Positions 8,256-16,969 of a stretch of DNA of 64,000 nt are shown piece by piece. The notes beneath the pieces were generated by a model. The model was not told the origin of the DNA. It saw only the letters and a list, made by a program, of their open reading frames with translations, and did no database searches. The position numbers and the translations under genes were made by a program. This DNA comes from Gemmatimonadota bacterium. Its GTDB lineage: Bacteria; Gemmatimonadota; Gemmatimonadetes; Longimicrobiales; Gaopeijiaceae. Where the stretch lies: positions 1 through 64,000 of the forward strand of contig JAJDUP010000018.1 of the NCBI GenBank assembly GCA_022826565.1. Reading direction: 5' to 3'. Within the stretch, counting starts at the first letter, position 1, and each line of letters opens with the position of its first letter.

Positions 8256-9428
8256 ATGCGGATGAAAACAGGGCGAAGTCGGCCACGCGGCGCGGTCCCA
8301 CGCGTCTCCACGACACGGATCGCTGCGACCAGCGCGCGAACGGCTGCGCCGACCGCGGGAACCGCGCTCCTCTTGCTGGCCGCGGTTCTCGCGTGGTTCC
8401 CGGGCGGCGGCCCGACCGCGGCCGCCGCGCAACCGCCCGGCAGCGGTGAGCGCGTCTACGTCGCCAACCAGGCGGCCGCCAGCGTCTCCATCATCGACGC
8501 AGCCTCGGGCGAGGTCATCCGCACCATCGACATGACCGAACTCGGCTTCGACGCCAACTGCCGCCCCCACGACACGGCGGTGGACCCCGACGGACGGCAC
8601 TGGTACGTCTCGCTCATCGGTGGCGGGCACGTCCTGCGCTTCACCGCGGACGGCGAGCTGGTCGGCCGGGCCCCCTTCGAGACGCCGGGGCTGCTGGCCG
8701 TCGATCCCGCCTCCGACCTGCTGTACGTGGGCCGCTCGATGATGGCCGTCAACCCGCCGCAGCGCATCGGCGCCATCGTGCGCGGGGACATGAGCGTGGA
8801 GGAGCTGGACGTGTTCTTCCCGCGCCCCCACGCCCTCACGGTCGACCCCGAAAGCGACCGCATCTTCGCGGCTTCGCTGGTCGAGAACCGCATCGCGCTC
8901 CTGGGCGGCGGCTCCGGCGATCTGGCGCTGGCCGACGTGGCGGGGCCCCCGCACACCCTGGTGCAGTTCGCGCTGTCGCCGGACCGGAGCCGCCTGGTCG
9001 CCACCGCGCAGCTCACTGGAAAGCTCCTGGTCTTCGACGCCACCACCGCCGGCCTCGAGCTGCTCACCGAGGTCGACGTCGGCACGCAGCCGTGGCACCC
9101 GGTCTACGCGCCGGACGGGTCCCGCGTCTACTTCGGGGCCAAGGACGACGACGCGATCGTCGAGGTCGAGACCGCCGGGTGGACCGTCACGCGCCGCGCC
9201 GCCGGGCCCGGGATCGTGGAGCCGCACGGCAGCGCGATCACGGCGGACGGCCGCTACCTCTTCGTGTCGAACCGCAACCAGAAGGGGACGTACACGCCGC
9301 GGCGCGAAGTCGACGACAACGCCGAGGTGGGCACCGTGGTCAAGATCGACACCGAGACATTCGAGGTCGTGCAGGTCATCGAGGTCGGGGCCTACGCGGC
9401 CGGCATCTCGATCGGGCCCGCGGGGTAG
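8256..9428 (+). CDS. YncE-like secreted beta-propeller protein
   Basis: The 390-residue product has a long N-terminal region before a hydrophobic segment (TALLLLAAVLAWFPGGG) and an AAAAQ cleavage area, so it is exported. The rest consists of YVTN/YncE-type blades: VYVANQAAASVSIIDAASGEVIRTI, DLLYVGRS, RYLFVSNRNQKG. These propellers usually act as binding scaffolds in the periplasm or on the surface. It starts 19 bases after the preceding gene and ends 8 bases before the VCBS protein start, suggesting an operon. No catalytic motif seen. Confidence 0.75.
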   Translation: MRMKTGRSRPRGAVPRVSTTRIAATSARTAAPTAGTALLLLAAVLAWFPGGGPTAAAAQPPGSGERVYVANQAAASVSIIDAASGEVIRTIDMTELGFDANCRPHDTAVDPDGRHWYVSLIGGGHVLRFTADGELVGRAPFETPGLLAVDPASDLLYVGRSMMAVNPPQRIGAIVRGDMSVEELDVFFPRPHALTVDPESDRIFAASLVENRIALLGGGSGDLALADVAGPPHTLVQFALSPDRSRLVATAQLTGKLLVFDATTAGLELLTEVDVGTQPWHPVYAPDGSRVYFGAKDDDAIVEVETAGWTVTRRAAGPGIVEPHGSAITADGRYLFVSNRNQKGTYTPRREVDDNAEVGTVVKIDTETFEVVQVIEVGAYAAGISIGPAG

Positions 9429-9436
9429 CGCGGCGG

Positions 9437-11296
9437 ATGAGGGCGCTCCCGGTGCTGGCGATGGCGAGCGCTGCCGTGCTGGTGTCGTGCGCCACGGCCC
9501 AGACCGGTGCCGAAGCGAATGCCGCAGGCGCGGCCGGGTGGGAGCGCGTTGTGTATGGGATCGAGGTCGTCGACGAGGCCGGCGATCCTCTCGACCATCC
9601 CTTCCTCGGCGGCTTCAACCTGCCTCGGCCCCAGCTCGCGGACGCGGACGGGGACGGCGACCTCGACCTGTTCGTCCAGGAGCACTCCGACCGGGTGATG
9701 TACTTCCGGAACGTCGCGGAGGGGGGCGGAGCCGAGTACCGGTGGATTACCGACACCTACGAGGGGCTGTCGGTCGGGGAGTGGTTCCGGTTCGTGGATG
9801 TCGATCTCGACGGCGATCTCGATCTGCTTGCCGAGGAGCCCTTCAGCTACATCCGGTATTACCGCAACGACGGCGGCTCGGGGCCGGCTTCGTACGTGCT
9901 TGCCACCGACACCATCAAGGATGTCGACGGCGAGGCGGTGTTCTCGGACCGGCAGAACATCCCGAACGCGGCGGACATCGACTGCGACGGCTACCTCGAC
10001 CTGCTGATCGGGCGCCTCACGGGGACGATCACGCGGTACGAGGCCGAGACCGTCGACGAGAACGGGGTGCCGCGCTTCGAGCACATCACCGACTCGTTCG
10101 AGGACATCGAGATCGTCGGCGCCATGCAGGGGAGCCTCCACGGCGCGAACACGATGGCGCTCCAGGACTTCGACCAGGACGGCGACCACGACCTCTTCTG
10201 GGGCGACTTCTTCGAGCCCGGCCTGCTGCTGATCGAGAACACCGGGACCTGCCAGCGCCCCGTGCTGCGGGGGACGCCGCGGCCGTGGCCGCTGGGCGAT
10301 CCGGTGGCGACTTCGGGCTACAACGCCCCCGCGCTCGGCGACGTGGACCGCGACGGAGACATGGACCTGGTCATGGGCGTGCTGGGCGGCGCCTTCAACC
10401 CGAACCGGACCAGCGTCGAGAACCTCTACCAGTTCGAGCAGGGCGGGGCGGGGGACTTCGGCGTCGCGACCACGCGGCTGATCCGCACGGTGGATGTGGG
10501 CGCCGAGTCGCATCCCGCCTTCTCGGATCTGGACGGCGACGGTGACCTCGACCTGCTGCTCTCCAACAAGATCGAGACCGACAACACTCGCACGGGGCGC
10601 ATCTACGTGTTCGAAAACACCGGCTCCGCCACCGCGCCCGCCTTCGCGGCCCGCGGACCGGTGCCCGGACTCCCCGACGCCTACCACTTCGCGCCGGCCT
10701 TCGGCGACCTGGACGGCGACGGCGACGACGACGTGATTCTCGGCCAGTGGGGGGACGCGGTCGCGTACTACCGCAACGACCGGGACGCCGGCGGCGGCAG
10801 CGGCAACAGCGGCGCGATGCCGCAGTGGACGCTGGTCGACTCGGCCGCGGCCACCCTCACCCGGGGCCGCAACACCACACCCGCGCTGGGGGACCTCGAC
10901 GGCGACGGCGACCTGGACCTGCTGCTCGGCGAATCCTCCGGCGCGCTCAACTACTACCGCAACGACGGCGGCCCCCGCGCGCCCGCCTTCGAGCTCGTCT
11001 CGGACGAGTTCCAGGACATCGACGCGGGCCGCCGCAGCATCCCCTTCCTTTTCGACCGGGACGGCGACGGCGATCTCGATCTGGCGCTCGGATCCGAGGG
11101 ATCGGGCGTGCGCATCTACCTGAACGAAGGGTCGCGCTCCGAGCCGGTCTTCGTGGAAACGGAGCCGTTCCCGCTTCCCGTCCCGAACTTCGCCGCGCCC
11201 AGCTTCGTCGACCTGGACGGCGACGGCGATCTCGACCTGGTGTCGGGGGGGATCGGCGGCGGGCTGACGGTTTACCTGAGGGGGGGCGGCGGATGA
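9437..11296 (+). CDS. VCBS/FG-GAP repeat lipoprotein with many Ca-binding DxDxDG loops
   Basis: ATG 9437 gives a 619-residue protein with a lipoprotein signal (ASAAVLVSC). It carries at least eight copies of the calcium-binding loop pattern DxDGDGDxD (for example LADADGDGDLDLF, LGDLDGDGDLDLL, FVDLDGDGDLDLV), spaced as in FG-GAP/VCBS integrin-like propellers. The loops alternate with YYRNDGG strands. It is predicted to fold with Ca2+ outside the cell. The stop overlaps the start of the YkvA-like gene (ATGA), the third gene of this secreted-propeller run. Confidence 0.83.
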   Translation: MRALPVLAMASAAVLVSCATAQTGAEANAAGAAGWERVVYGIEVVDEAGDPLDHPFLGGFNLPRPQLADADGDGDLDLFVQEHSDRVMYFRNVAEGGGAEYRWITDTYEGLSVGEWFRFVDVDLDGDLDLLAEEPFSYIRYYRNDGGSGPASYVLATDTIKDVDGEAVFSDRQNIPNAADIDCDGYLDLLIGRLTGTITRYEAETVDENGVPRFEHITDSFEDIEIVGAMQGSLHGANTMALQDFDQDGDHDLFWGDFFEPGLLLIENTGTCQRPVLRGTPRPWPLGDPVATSGYNAPALGDVDRDGDMDLVMGVLGGAFNPNRTSVENLYQFEQGGAGDFGVATTRLIRTVDVGAESHPAFSDLDGDGDLDLLLSNKIETDNTRTGRIYVFENTGSATAPAFAARGPVPGLPDAYHFAPAFGDLDGDGDDDVILGQWGDAVAYYRNDRDAGGGSGNSGAMPQWTLVDSAAATLTRGRNTTPALGDLDGDGDLDLLLGESSGALNYYRNDGGPRAPAFELVSDEFQDIDAGRRSIPFLFDRDGDGDLDLALGSEGSGVRIYLNEGSRSEPVFVETEPFPLPVPNFAAPSFVDLDGDGDLDLVSGGIGGGLTVYLRGGGG

Positions 11297-11805
11297 ATCT
11301 GTCGGACGTACAGGCGGTCATCGACAGCGCCAAGGTGCGTGACGAGGGGAGACTCGAGGAGTTTATCCGCGGGATCGCGCCCGAGGCGAGCGAGCAGGAC
11401 GTTGCGGACGCCGCGTCGGTCGCGGTCGAGGTGGTGGAGACCGTTCCGCTGCTCCTGGCCCGCGCCGCCCAGGCCGCCGACCAGCGCGGCCTGAAGGTCG
11501 TGGTGATGCCGCTGCTCGAGCACGCGGCCGACTACTTCATCAACCCCATCGACCTCATCCCCGAGATGACCCAGGGCATGGCCGGGCTCCTCGATGATAC
11601 CTACCTTGCCCTGCGAATCCTGGAAAACCTCAACCGCGGCGCGGACCCGCTCTTCGACGCGGATTTCGGGGAGCCTCTGCGGTTCCTCAGGAGACTGGTG
11701 GGCCGGAAGATCACCAGAAAGCTGGATGCCGCGTCGATCTTTGCGCTCCAGGACGTTTCCACCCAGGTCAGCCGCGCCTGGTCGGAGATGGGGCGGCCGT
11801 CGTAG
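11293..11805 (+). CDS. YkvA/DUF1232-like protein
   Basis: A 170-residue protein with the DUF1232 core around residues 85-105: AADYFINPIDLIPEMTQGMAGLLDDTYLAL, where NPxDLIPE is the typical motif. The segment is hydrophobic and membrane-associated in homologues. Start ATG 11293 overlaps the preceding stop. Function of the family is unknown. A gap of 117 bases with nothing notable separates it from the next gene. Confidence 0.75.
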   Translation: MNLSDVQAVIDSAKVRDEGRLEEFIRGIAPEASEQDVADAASVAVEVVETVPLLLARAAQAADQRGLKVVVMPLLEHAADYFINPIDLIPEMTQGMAGLLDDTYLALRILENLNRGADPLFDADFGEPLRFLRRLVGRKITRKLDAASIFALQDVSTQVSRAWSEMGRPS

Positions 11806-11922
11806 GTGCGGTGTGGCCCCGGCGCCGTGGACAGCGCGCAGCGGCGGGGAGAAACGATGCGCGGGCGTCTGCCGTAGGAACGCGAAAACCGGGAGCCGAC
11901 TCCCGGGAAAGGACAGTGAGCG

Positions 11923-12177
11923 ATGATTCTGGAAGTGATCGCCGGCGCGGCCGGTGTTGTCGGACACATGAAGAGCAAGGATTTCGTTCGGCGGAAGCTT
12001 CGGTACACGAAAGTCGCCGAGAAGCCCGCGACGGGCGTGGGAGTTGCCACGGGAGCGGTGACCACCATCGCCGTGGCCGCCCTGCCGGTCATCACCCTCC
12101 TGCCGGCGGTGCTGGTGGGCGTGGGCGTGGGCACCGGGGTAGCCATGGGCATCAAGCAGGCGCGACGCGGAGTGTAA
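11923..12177 (+). CDS. Small hypothetical membrane protein
   Basis: An 84-residue protein with two hydrophobic stretches (GAVTTIAVAALPVITLLPAVLVGVGVGTGVAMGI) that could form a helical hairpin, and a basic segment before them (RRKLRYTKVAEK). An AAAGGACAG site precedes the ATG. It may be transcribed with the YkvA-like gene. No family recognised. Confidence 0.6.
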   Translation: MILEVIAGAAGVVGHMKSKDFVRRKLRYTKVAEKPATGVGVATGAVTTIAVAALPVITLLPAVLVGVGVGTGVAMGIKQARRGV

Positions 12178-12235
12178 CGGACCGCCTTCGCGCGCCGCAC
12201 AACCTGCCTTCAAACCCCGAACCGGGAATTCCACA

Positions 12236-13480
12236 GTGAACTACGACAAGCGCACCGTGCGCTCGTGGGTGCTGTACGACTTCGCGAATTCGATCTATCC
12301 CGCGGTCATCACGACGGCGGTGTTTCCGCTTTTCTACGTCAACTTCATCGTCGCCGACGATGGAGGGCTCGGCGAGCTCTGGTGGGGCTGGGCGGTGTCG
12401 CTTTCCGCGCTGGTGGTGGCGTTCACATCGCCGCTGCTGGGCGCAATCGCCGACCGTAGCGGCGCACGCAAGAAGTTCTTTGCCAGCTATGTGACGGTCT
12501 GCCTGATCGGCGTGGCTTTGATGACCACGCTCGAGCCCGGGATGGTCGTCGCGGGGTTCGTCTTCTTCGTGGTCGCGAACGTGGGATTCGAGAGCGCGCT
12601 CGTCTTCTACAACGCCTACCTGCCCGACATCTCGCCACCTGAGAAGCTGGGGGAAGTGTCGGGGAAGGGGTTCGGCTGGGGATACCTCGGGTCGGCGCTG
12701 GGCCTCATCCTGGTGCTGCCCTTCGGGATGAGCGCGAGGTATCCCTTCGTGTGGATGACGGTCGTCGCCTTCTTCGTCCTCTTCTCGATCCCGGCGTTCC
12801 GGATACTCCCGCGTGATGCCCCCGGGCAGATGCGCATGGGCCGGGCCGCCGTGTGGGGAATCGCCAACCTGAAGAAGATCACCGCCGAAGTCTGGTCCGT
12901 CCCGGATCTGCGGAAGTTCATGTTCGCCTATTTCTTCTACATCGACGGGGTGCTCACCATCATCGCAATGGCCGGTGTGATCGCGGGCGTCACGTTCGGC
13001 TTCACCACCGAGGGCGTCATCATCCTCTTCCTCATCGTGCAGTTCTCGGCGCTGGCCGGTGCGCTCGCCATGGCGAAGCCGACGGATCGGGTGGGGCCGA
13101 AGAAGGTGCTGACGTGGGTGTTGATGTTGTGGGTGGCAGCCGGTATCTCCGCGTACTTCATCCAGGGACAGACCGCCTTCTACGTGCTCGCGGTGGTTGC
13201 GGGCATCGGGCTGGGGACCGCGCAGTCGGCCAGCCGCGCGTTCGTCGCGTCGCTGATCCCCGATGGCCGGGAGGCGCAGATCTTCGGATTCTACGCGCTG
13301 TGCGGAAAGTCGTCCTCGGTGATCGGCCCGCTGTTGTTCGGCGGCGTGACCTTCCTCGCCGGCGGCAACCAGCGCCCCGGCTTTCTGGTGCTTACCGCCC
13401 TCTTCCTGATCGGCCTGATCCTGCTGCAGCGGGTGAGGGATCCCAAGGCGCCCGGGGCAGTGCAAGGAGCTTCAGCATGA
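12236..13480 (+). CDS. MFS transporter, UMF1/Atg22-like
   Basis: GTG start; 414 residues with about twelve hydrophobic segments. The opening RSWVLYDFANSIYPAVITTAVFP is the characteristic start of UMF1-family MFS proteins (WxxYDxANSxY). The cytoplasmic loop GAIADRSGARKKFF is the MFS A-motif. C-terminal segments (GLGTAQSASRAFVASLIP) also fit. Substrate unknown; amino acids are exported by the eukaryotic Atg22 relatives. The stop overlaps the ArsM start (ATGA), so the two are co-translated. Confidence 0.85.
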   Translation: MNYDKRTVRSWVLYDFANSIYPAVITTAVFPLFYVNFIVADDGGLGELWWGWAVSLSALVVAFTSPLLGAIADRSGARKKFFASYVTVCLIGVALMTTLEPGMVVAGFVFFVVANVGFESALVFYNAYLPDISPPEKLGEVSGKGFGWGYLGSALGLILVLPFGMSARYPFVWMTVVAFFVLFSIPAFRILPRDAPGQMRMGRAAVWGIANLKKITAEVWSVPDLRKFMFAYFFYIDGVLTIIAMAGVIAGVTFGFTTEGVIILFLIVQFSALAGALAMAKPTDRVGPKKVLTWVLMLWVAAGISAYFIQGQTAFYVLAVVAGIGLGTAQSASRAFVASLIPDGREAQIFGFYALCGKSSSVIGPLLFGGVTFLAGGNQRPGFLVLTALFLIGLILLQRVRDPKAPGAVQGASA

Positions 13481-14382
13481 CAAACGATACGACGGGGCTC
13501 GATCTGGCGGAACGGCGCAGCGCCGTGCGGGACCGCTATGCCAGGGCCGCCACGATGGAGGACGGCTGTTGCGGACCGTCGGATTGCGGATCGGCGACCG
13601 CGGCCGGAGGAACGGCGACCGCCGCGCCCACGACCGGGCCCGCGACTGCCGCGCCCACCACGGCCGAAGCGCTCAGCTGCGCGGTCGGCTACGACGAGGC
13701 CGACCTCGCCAGCGTACCTGACGGCGCGAATCTGGGCCTGGGCTGCGGGAACCCGGTGGCGATGGCTTCGCTCGCGCCCGGCGAGACCGTGCTGGACCTG
13801 GGGTCGGGCGCCGGGTTCGACTGCTTCCTGGCCGCCGAACGCGTCGAGCCGGCCGGCAGCGTCATCGGGGTGGACATGACGCCGGAGATGCTGGAGCGGG
13901 CGCGGGAGAACGCGCGCAGGGGCGGCTTCACCAACGTCGAGTTCCGCCTGGGCGAGATCGAGGCGCTGCCCGTAGCCGACAGCACGGTCGATGTCGTGAT
14001 CTCGAATTGCGTGCTGAACCTCTCCGGTGAGCGGCCGCGCGTCCTCGCCGAAGCGTTGCGGGTGCTGAAGCCCGGCGGCCGGATCATGATCTCGGACCTG
14101 GTTTCGGAGCGGCCCGTGCCCGACTTCGTGGCCGCGTCGAAGGAGTCGCTGGTCGGGTGCCTGCCGGTGCTGGTGAGCGAGTACGAGGCGGATCTGGCCA
14201 CCGCGGGCTTCGCCGAGGTCAGCGTGGTGCCCAGGCAGCGCTATCCGGCCAACGTCCTGGCCGACCCGCAGGTGCAGGCGGTGATTCGGCGGGACCCGGC
14301 GCGGGAGCGCGAAGTGCGCGATTTCGTGGAATCAATCCACGGGGGGACGATCGAGGCGGTGAAGCCGGGCAAACGGCGCTGA
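13477..14382 (+). CDS. arsM: Arsenite S-adenosylmethionine methyltransferase
   Basis: A 301-residue class I SAM methyltransferase: motif I is VLDLGSGAGFD, followed by GVDMTPEML and the post-motif segment VDVVISNCVLNLS. Arsenite-binding cysteines are present in the expected places: an N-terminal cluster (C31, C32, C37 in CCGPSDC), C in ISNC and C in LVGCLPVL. An Ala/Thr-rich low-complexity linker (about residues 43-65) separates the Cys cluster from the fold. It would methylate trivalent arsenic in the cytoplasm. No ArsR-type regulator is next to it. Co-translated with the upstream MFS gene, which might export a product, though that is only context. Confidence 0.85.
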   Translation: MTNDTTGLDLAERRSAVRDRYARAATMEDGCCGPSDCGSATAAGGTATAAPTTGPATAAPTTAEALSCAVGYDEADLASVPDGANLGLGCGNPVAMASLAPGETVLDLGSGAGFDCFLAAERVEPAGSVIGVDMTPEMLERARENARRGGFTNVEFRLGEIEALPVADSTVDVVISNCVLNLSGERPRVLAEALRVLKPGGRIMISDLVSERPVPDFVAASKESLVGCLPVLVSEYEADLATAGFAEVSVVPRQRYPANVLADPQVQAVIRRDPAREREVRDFVESIHGGTIEAVKPGKRR

Positions 14383-14422
14383 ACGGAAGCGTCGACTCGT
14401 ACCGTACAGGAAGGACAACAAG

Positions 14423-15667
14423 GTGATAAGACTTGCCGGCAAGGTCGGGCGGGCGGCGCTCACCGCCATCGTCATGGTGCCGGGTGTACTGGCCTCTGCG
14501 GCCGTGCCAGCGCCGGTGGCTGCCCAGCAGGACGCGGCGGGGACGGACGCGGTCGGCACCCCCGCCGAGATGCAGGCGGTCATCGAGGGCGTCCAGACGC
14601 CCAACCGCCAGGGGCTCGACGTGCTCACCCTCGAAGAGGTTATGGAGCGGTTCGGCGTGCCCGGCATCAGCGTGGCCGTGATCCACGACTTCGACGTGCA
14701 CTGGGCCAAGGGCTACGGCGTCGCGGACGTCGAGACCGGCGCCCCGGTCGATGTCGAGACGCTCTTCCAGGCCGCGTCGATCAGCAAGCCCGTGACCGCC
14801 ACGGCCGCGATGGTGGCCGTGCAGGAAGGCCGGTTCTCGCTCGACGACGACATCAACACGATCCTGACGTCGTGGCAGCTGCCCGGCAACGGCTTCACCG
14901 ACGACCGTTCGGTCACGCCGCGCCTGCTCTTCAGCCACACCGCCGGACTCGGCGACGGGCACGGCTTCCCCGGCTACAACCCCGGCGTCCCGCGTCCCAC
15001 CGCGATCCAGATCCTGAACGGCGACGAGCCGTCGAACGTCGAGGCCGTCACCATGGTGCGGCCCCCGCTCACCGCCATGCACTACTCGGGCGGCGGCACC
15101 ACGATCATGCAGCTCGCGCTCACTGACGTCTTCGGCGAACCCTTCCCCGACCTCATGCGCAGGACCGTGCTCGAGCCCGCCGGGATGACGACCAGCACCT
15201 TCGAGCAGCCCCTGCCTCCCGACCGCGACGCCAACGCGGCCCGCGCGCACGGCCGCGGCCAGCCGATGGGCGATGCCAAATGGCACGTCTACTCGGCCAT
15301 GGCGGCGGCCGGACTCTGGACCAACGCCCGCGACCTGGCGCGCTTCGCCATCGAGGTGCAGAAGGCCGCGCGCGGCGACCCGGACCGCGTGATCACCGCC
15401 GCTTCGGCCGCCGACATGCTCAGCCCCGTCGGCATCGGCGACTTCGCGGTGGGGTTCAGCATCGCACGCGAAGGCCAGGGCTGGTACTTCAGCCACTCGG
15501 GCGGCAACTGGGGCTTCATCTGCTACCTCGTCGCGCACAAGGCGAAGGGGTACGGCGTCGCGGTCATGACCAACGCGGCGGGCGGCGGCCAAGTCGTCAA
15601 CGAGGTGGCGGAACGCGTGCGGCGCGCCTACGGCTGGGACGCGCTCGACAAGCCGACGCTGCGGTAG
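14423..15667 (+). CDS. Secreted serine hydrolase, beta-lactamase/class C-like
   Basis: GTG start 14423 after an AAGGA site. The 414-residue protein has a Sec signal ending near AAQQD. The class C beta-lactamase fold motifs are visible: SxxK in QAASISKPVTATA (nucleophile Ser and Lys), YSG in MHYSGGGT as the Tyr motif, and HSGGNWG as the third motif. Such proteins hydrolyse esters or D-amino-acid peptides in the periplasm. It stands alone: the upstream arsM ends 40 bases before, and degraded RES sequence follows. Confidence 0.83.
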   Translation: MIRLAGKVGRAALTAIVMVPGVLASAAVPAPVAAQQDAAGTDAVGTPAEMQAVIEGVQTPNRQGLDVLTLEEVMERFGVPGISVAVIHDFDVHWAKGYGVADVETGAPVDVETLFQAASISKPVTATAAMVAVQEGRFSLDDDINTILTSWQLPGNGFTDDRSVTPRLLFSHTAGLGDGHGFPGYNPGVPRPTAIQILNGDEPSNVEAVTMVRPPLTAMHYSGGGTTIMQLALTDVFGEPFPDLMRRTVLEPAGMTTSTFEQPLPPDRDANAARAHGRGQPMGDAKWHVYSAMAAAGLWTNARDLARFAIEVQKAARGDPDRVITAASAADMLSPVGIGDFAVGFSIAREGQGWYFSHSGGNWGFICYLVAHKAKGYGVAVMTNAAGGGQVVNEVAERVRRAYGWDALDKPTLR

Positions 15668-15702
15668 CGCCCGGCCACCTCCGACCGCGCCGCACGGCCC
15701 CT

Positions 15703-15744
15703 GGAGACGCCGCCGCGGCACTGGGGATGCCACTGGCGCTCTGA
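15703..15744 (+). pseudogene. Remnant of a RES toxin C-terminus
   Basis: The sequence encodes DAAAALGMPLAL and a stop, nearly the same as the end of the intact RES gene (EAAAALGMPLSL, 16730-16771). Nothing upstream of it is RES-like, so a second RES gene was lost or recombined away here, immediately left of the 27-bp direct repeat. Confidence 0.55.
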
Positions 15745-15765
15745 GGGTCCGCGCACCTCCGAGGA

Positions 15766-15792
15766 CCCGCGCATCATTTTTTGTTGCGCGCC
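15766..15792 (+). repeat. 27-bp direct repeat, left copy
   Basis: Identical over 27 bases to 18790-18816. It contains a hairpin: CGCGCA and TGCGCG arms around an AT-rich 11-base loop with six T. The two copies bracket the Xre/RES pair and the AlbA/HATPase gene. This copy also overlaps the likely promoter of the Xre gene, so it may double as an operator. Confidence 0.8.
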
Positions 15793-15813
15793 CTCACCGT
15801 GCCCCGCTAGCTT
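15784..15813 (+). promoter_or_regulatory. Candidate promoter of the Xre/RES operon
   Basis: TTGCGC (15784-15789) and TAGCTT (15808-15813) are 18 bases apart, and the ATG at 15820 sits where transcription would start, so the message may be leaderless; no ribosome site is present. The -35 element lies inside the 27-bp repeat, consistent with autoregulation by the antitoxin. Confidence 0.35.
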
Positions 15814-15819
15814 AACCCC

Positions 15820-16194
15820 ATGACGCAAGCCGCCGAGGTCACCGTGCAAACCCCCGATCGTCGCCGCGCAAGGGCCCGCAGTCATCTGCAGATGATTCGC
15901 TCGGTCGTGCATTCCGACCGTGCCCTGGCGGAGATCCTGGGGGTCTCGTCGTCGCAGGTCTCGCGTTGGCGGAGCGGTCAGCGCCCGGACCGTGAGAACG
16001 CCGACAGGCTCGCAGGGCTGGCGCTGGTCGTCGAGATGCTGCTGCGGTGGCTGGATGCCGACATCGTGGAGGAGTGGCTCACCGGCGCGAACGCCCACCT
16101 CGATGGTGTCACACCGGCCTGCCACATCCAGCAGGGCCAGCTCGCCGAGGTCGTGGGCGCTCTTGAAGCGATGAAAGCCGGCGTCTTCGCCTGA
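15820..16194 (+). CDS. Xre-type antitoxin of a RES toxin-antitoxin pair
   Basis: A 124-residue protein with an HTH (RALAEILGVSSSQVSRWRSGQRP) and a C-terminal helical region (LVVEMLLRWLDADIVEEWLTG) that fits the toxin-binding part of Xre/ParS-type antitoxins. It should bind its own promoter and neutralise the RES protein 13 bases downstream. The likely promoter sits inside a 27-bp repeat with an internal hairpin. Confidence 0.75.
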   Translation: MTQAAEVTVQTPDRRRARARSHLQMIRSVVHSDRALAEILGVSSSQVSRWRSGQRPDRENADRLAGLALVVEMLLRWLDADIVEEWLTGANAHLDGVTPACHIQQGQLAEVVGALEAMKAGVFA

Positions 16195-16207
16195 GCGGCA
16201 GCAGGCC

Positions 16208-16771
16208 ATGTCTCTGTACTGGCGAGTCTTTCCCTGGGACCGCGAAATGCCCGACGGAGAGCCTTTTTCGCCGTCCTACATCCCCCCGACGACTGCCCGG
16301 GGGCGTTTCGACCTCCCCATTGCCTGTTCTCCGGTCCTCTATGTCGCCGAATCACCGGAGCACGCGGTCGCCGAGGCCCTGCAGCCCTGGCACAACCGGC
16401 CGCTTCGCACGGCTCATCTGCGCAGGGCGGGACGCCCTCTTGCACTGGTGGACGTCCAACTGGGAGCGCGAGAGGCTGCGGAGCTGGTCGACCTCTGCGA
16501 CCCCGCAACGCTGCGCCACCGACGCATCGCGCCAGACCACATCGCGTCCCGCCGCCGACGGAGGACCCAGCCGATCGCGGCGTCGATCTGGGACAGTGGA
16601 CACGTCGGCCTACGCTGGTGGTCGAGCTTCCGGGGCGACTGGCACGGCGTTGTCCTCTTCACCGCGCGGGCCGGTCCGGACCTGCACTTCGGCGAACCGC
16701 GAGAAATCGTCAGCGACACCCCGGCGCTCGGTGAAGCTGCGGCCGCCTTGGGGATGCCACTGTCGCTCTGA
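16208..16771 (+). CDS. RES-domain toxin
   Basis: A 187-residue protein with RES-fold features: N-terminal RVF and RGRFD (Arg), LYVAESPEHAVAEAL (Glu) and IWDSG (Ser region). RES toxins such as ParT and MbcT modify or degrade cell targets using NAD+ and are silenced by the adjacent Xre antitoxin. It follows the antitoxin by 13 bases, the usual order. Its C-terminal coding end is duplicated at 15703-15744. Confidence 0.78.
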   Translation: MSLYWRVFPWDREMPDGEPFSPSYIPPTTARGRFDLPIACSPVLYVAESPEHAVAEALQPWHNRPLRTAHLRRAGRPLALVDVQLGAREAAELVDLCDPATLRHRRIAPDHIASRRRRRTQPIAASIWDSGHVGLRWWSSFRGDWHGVVLFTARAGPDLHFGEPREIVSDTPALGEAAAALGMPLSL

Positions 16772-16969
16772 CGCGATCGGGCGGCTGCACCGAGGGTGAC
16801 GGCGACCCGTCGGAGGTCGTATTTTTCGCAAACGAAACGGCGATCCCCGGCGGATGGAAGAAGCGAGATGCCCACAACGATGCCCGCAGTGAATACTGAC
16901 AGCGGCGCAACGGTCGGCTTCGAGGCCGGGTTGTGGATCTCCAGGCGCCGGAATCTCGGGTAGCGATCG

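Noticed and set aside
6376-8265. 629-codon Arg-rich frame in a third reading frame of the choice-of-anchor B gene
   Set aside because: Pure Arg/Gly/Pro composition typical of a shifted frame.
5939-8311. 790-codon frame antisense to the choice-of-anchor B gene
   Set aside because: Valine/glycine-rich low-complexity product; the plus frame has signal peptide and repeats.
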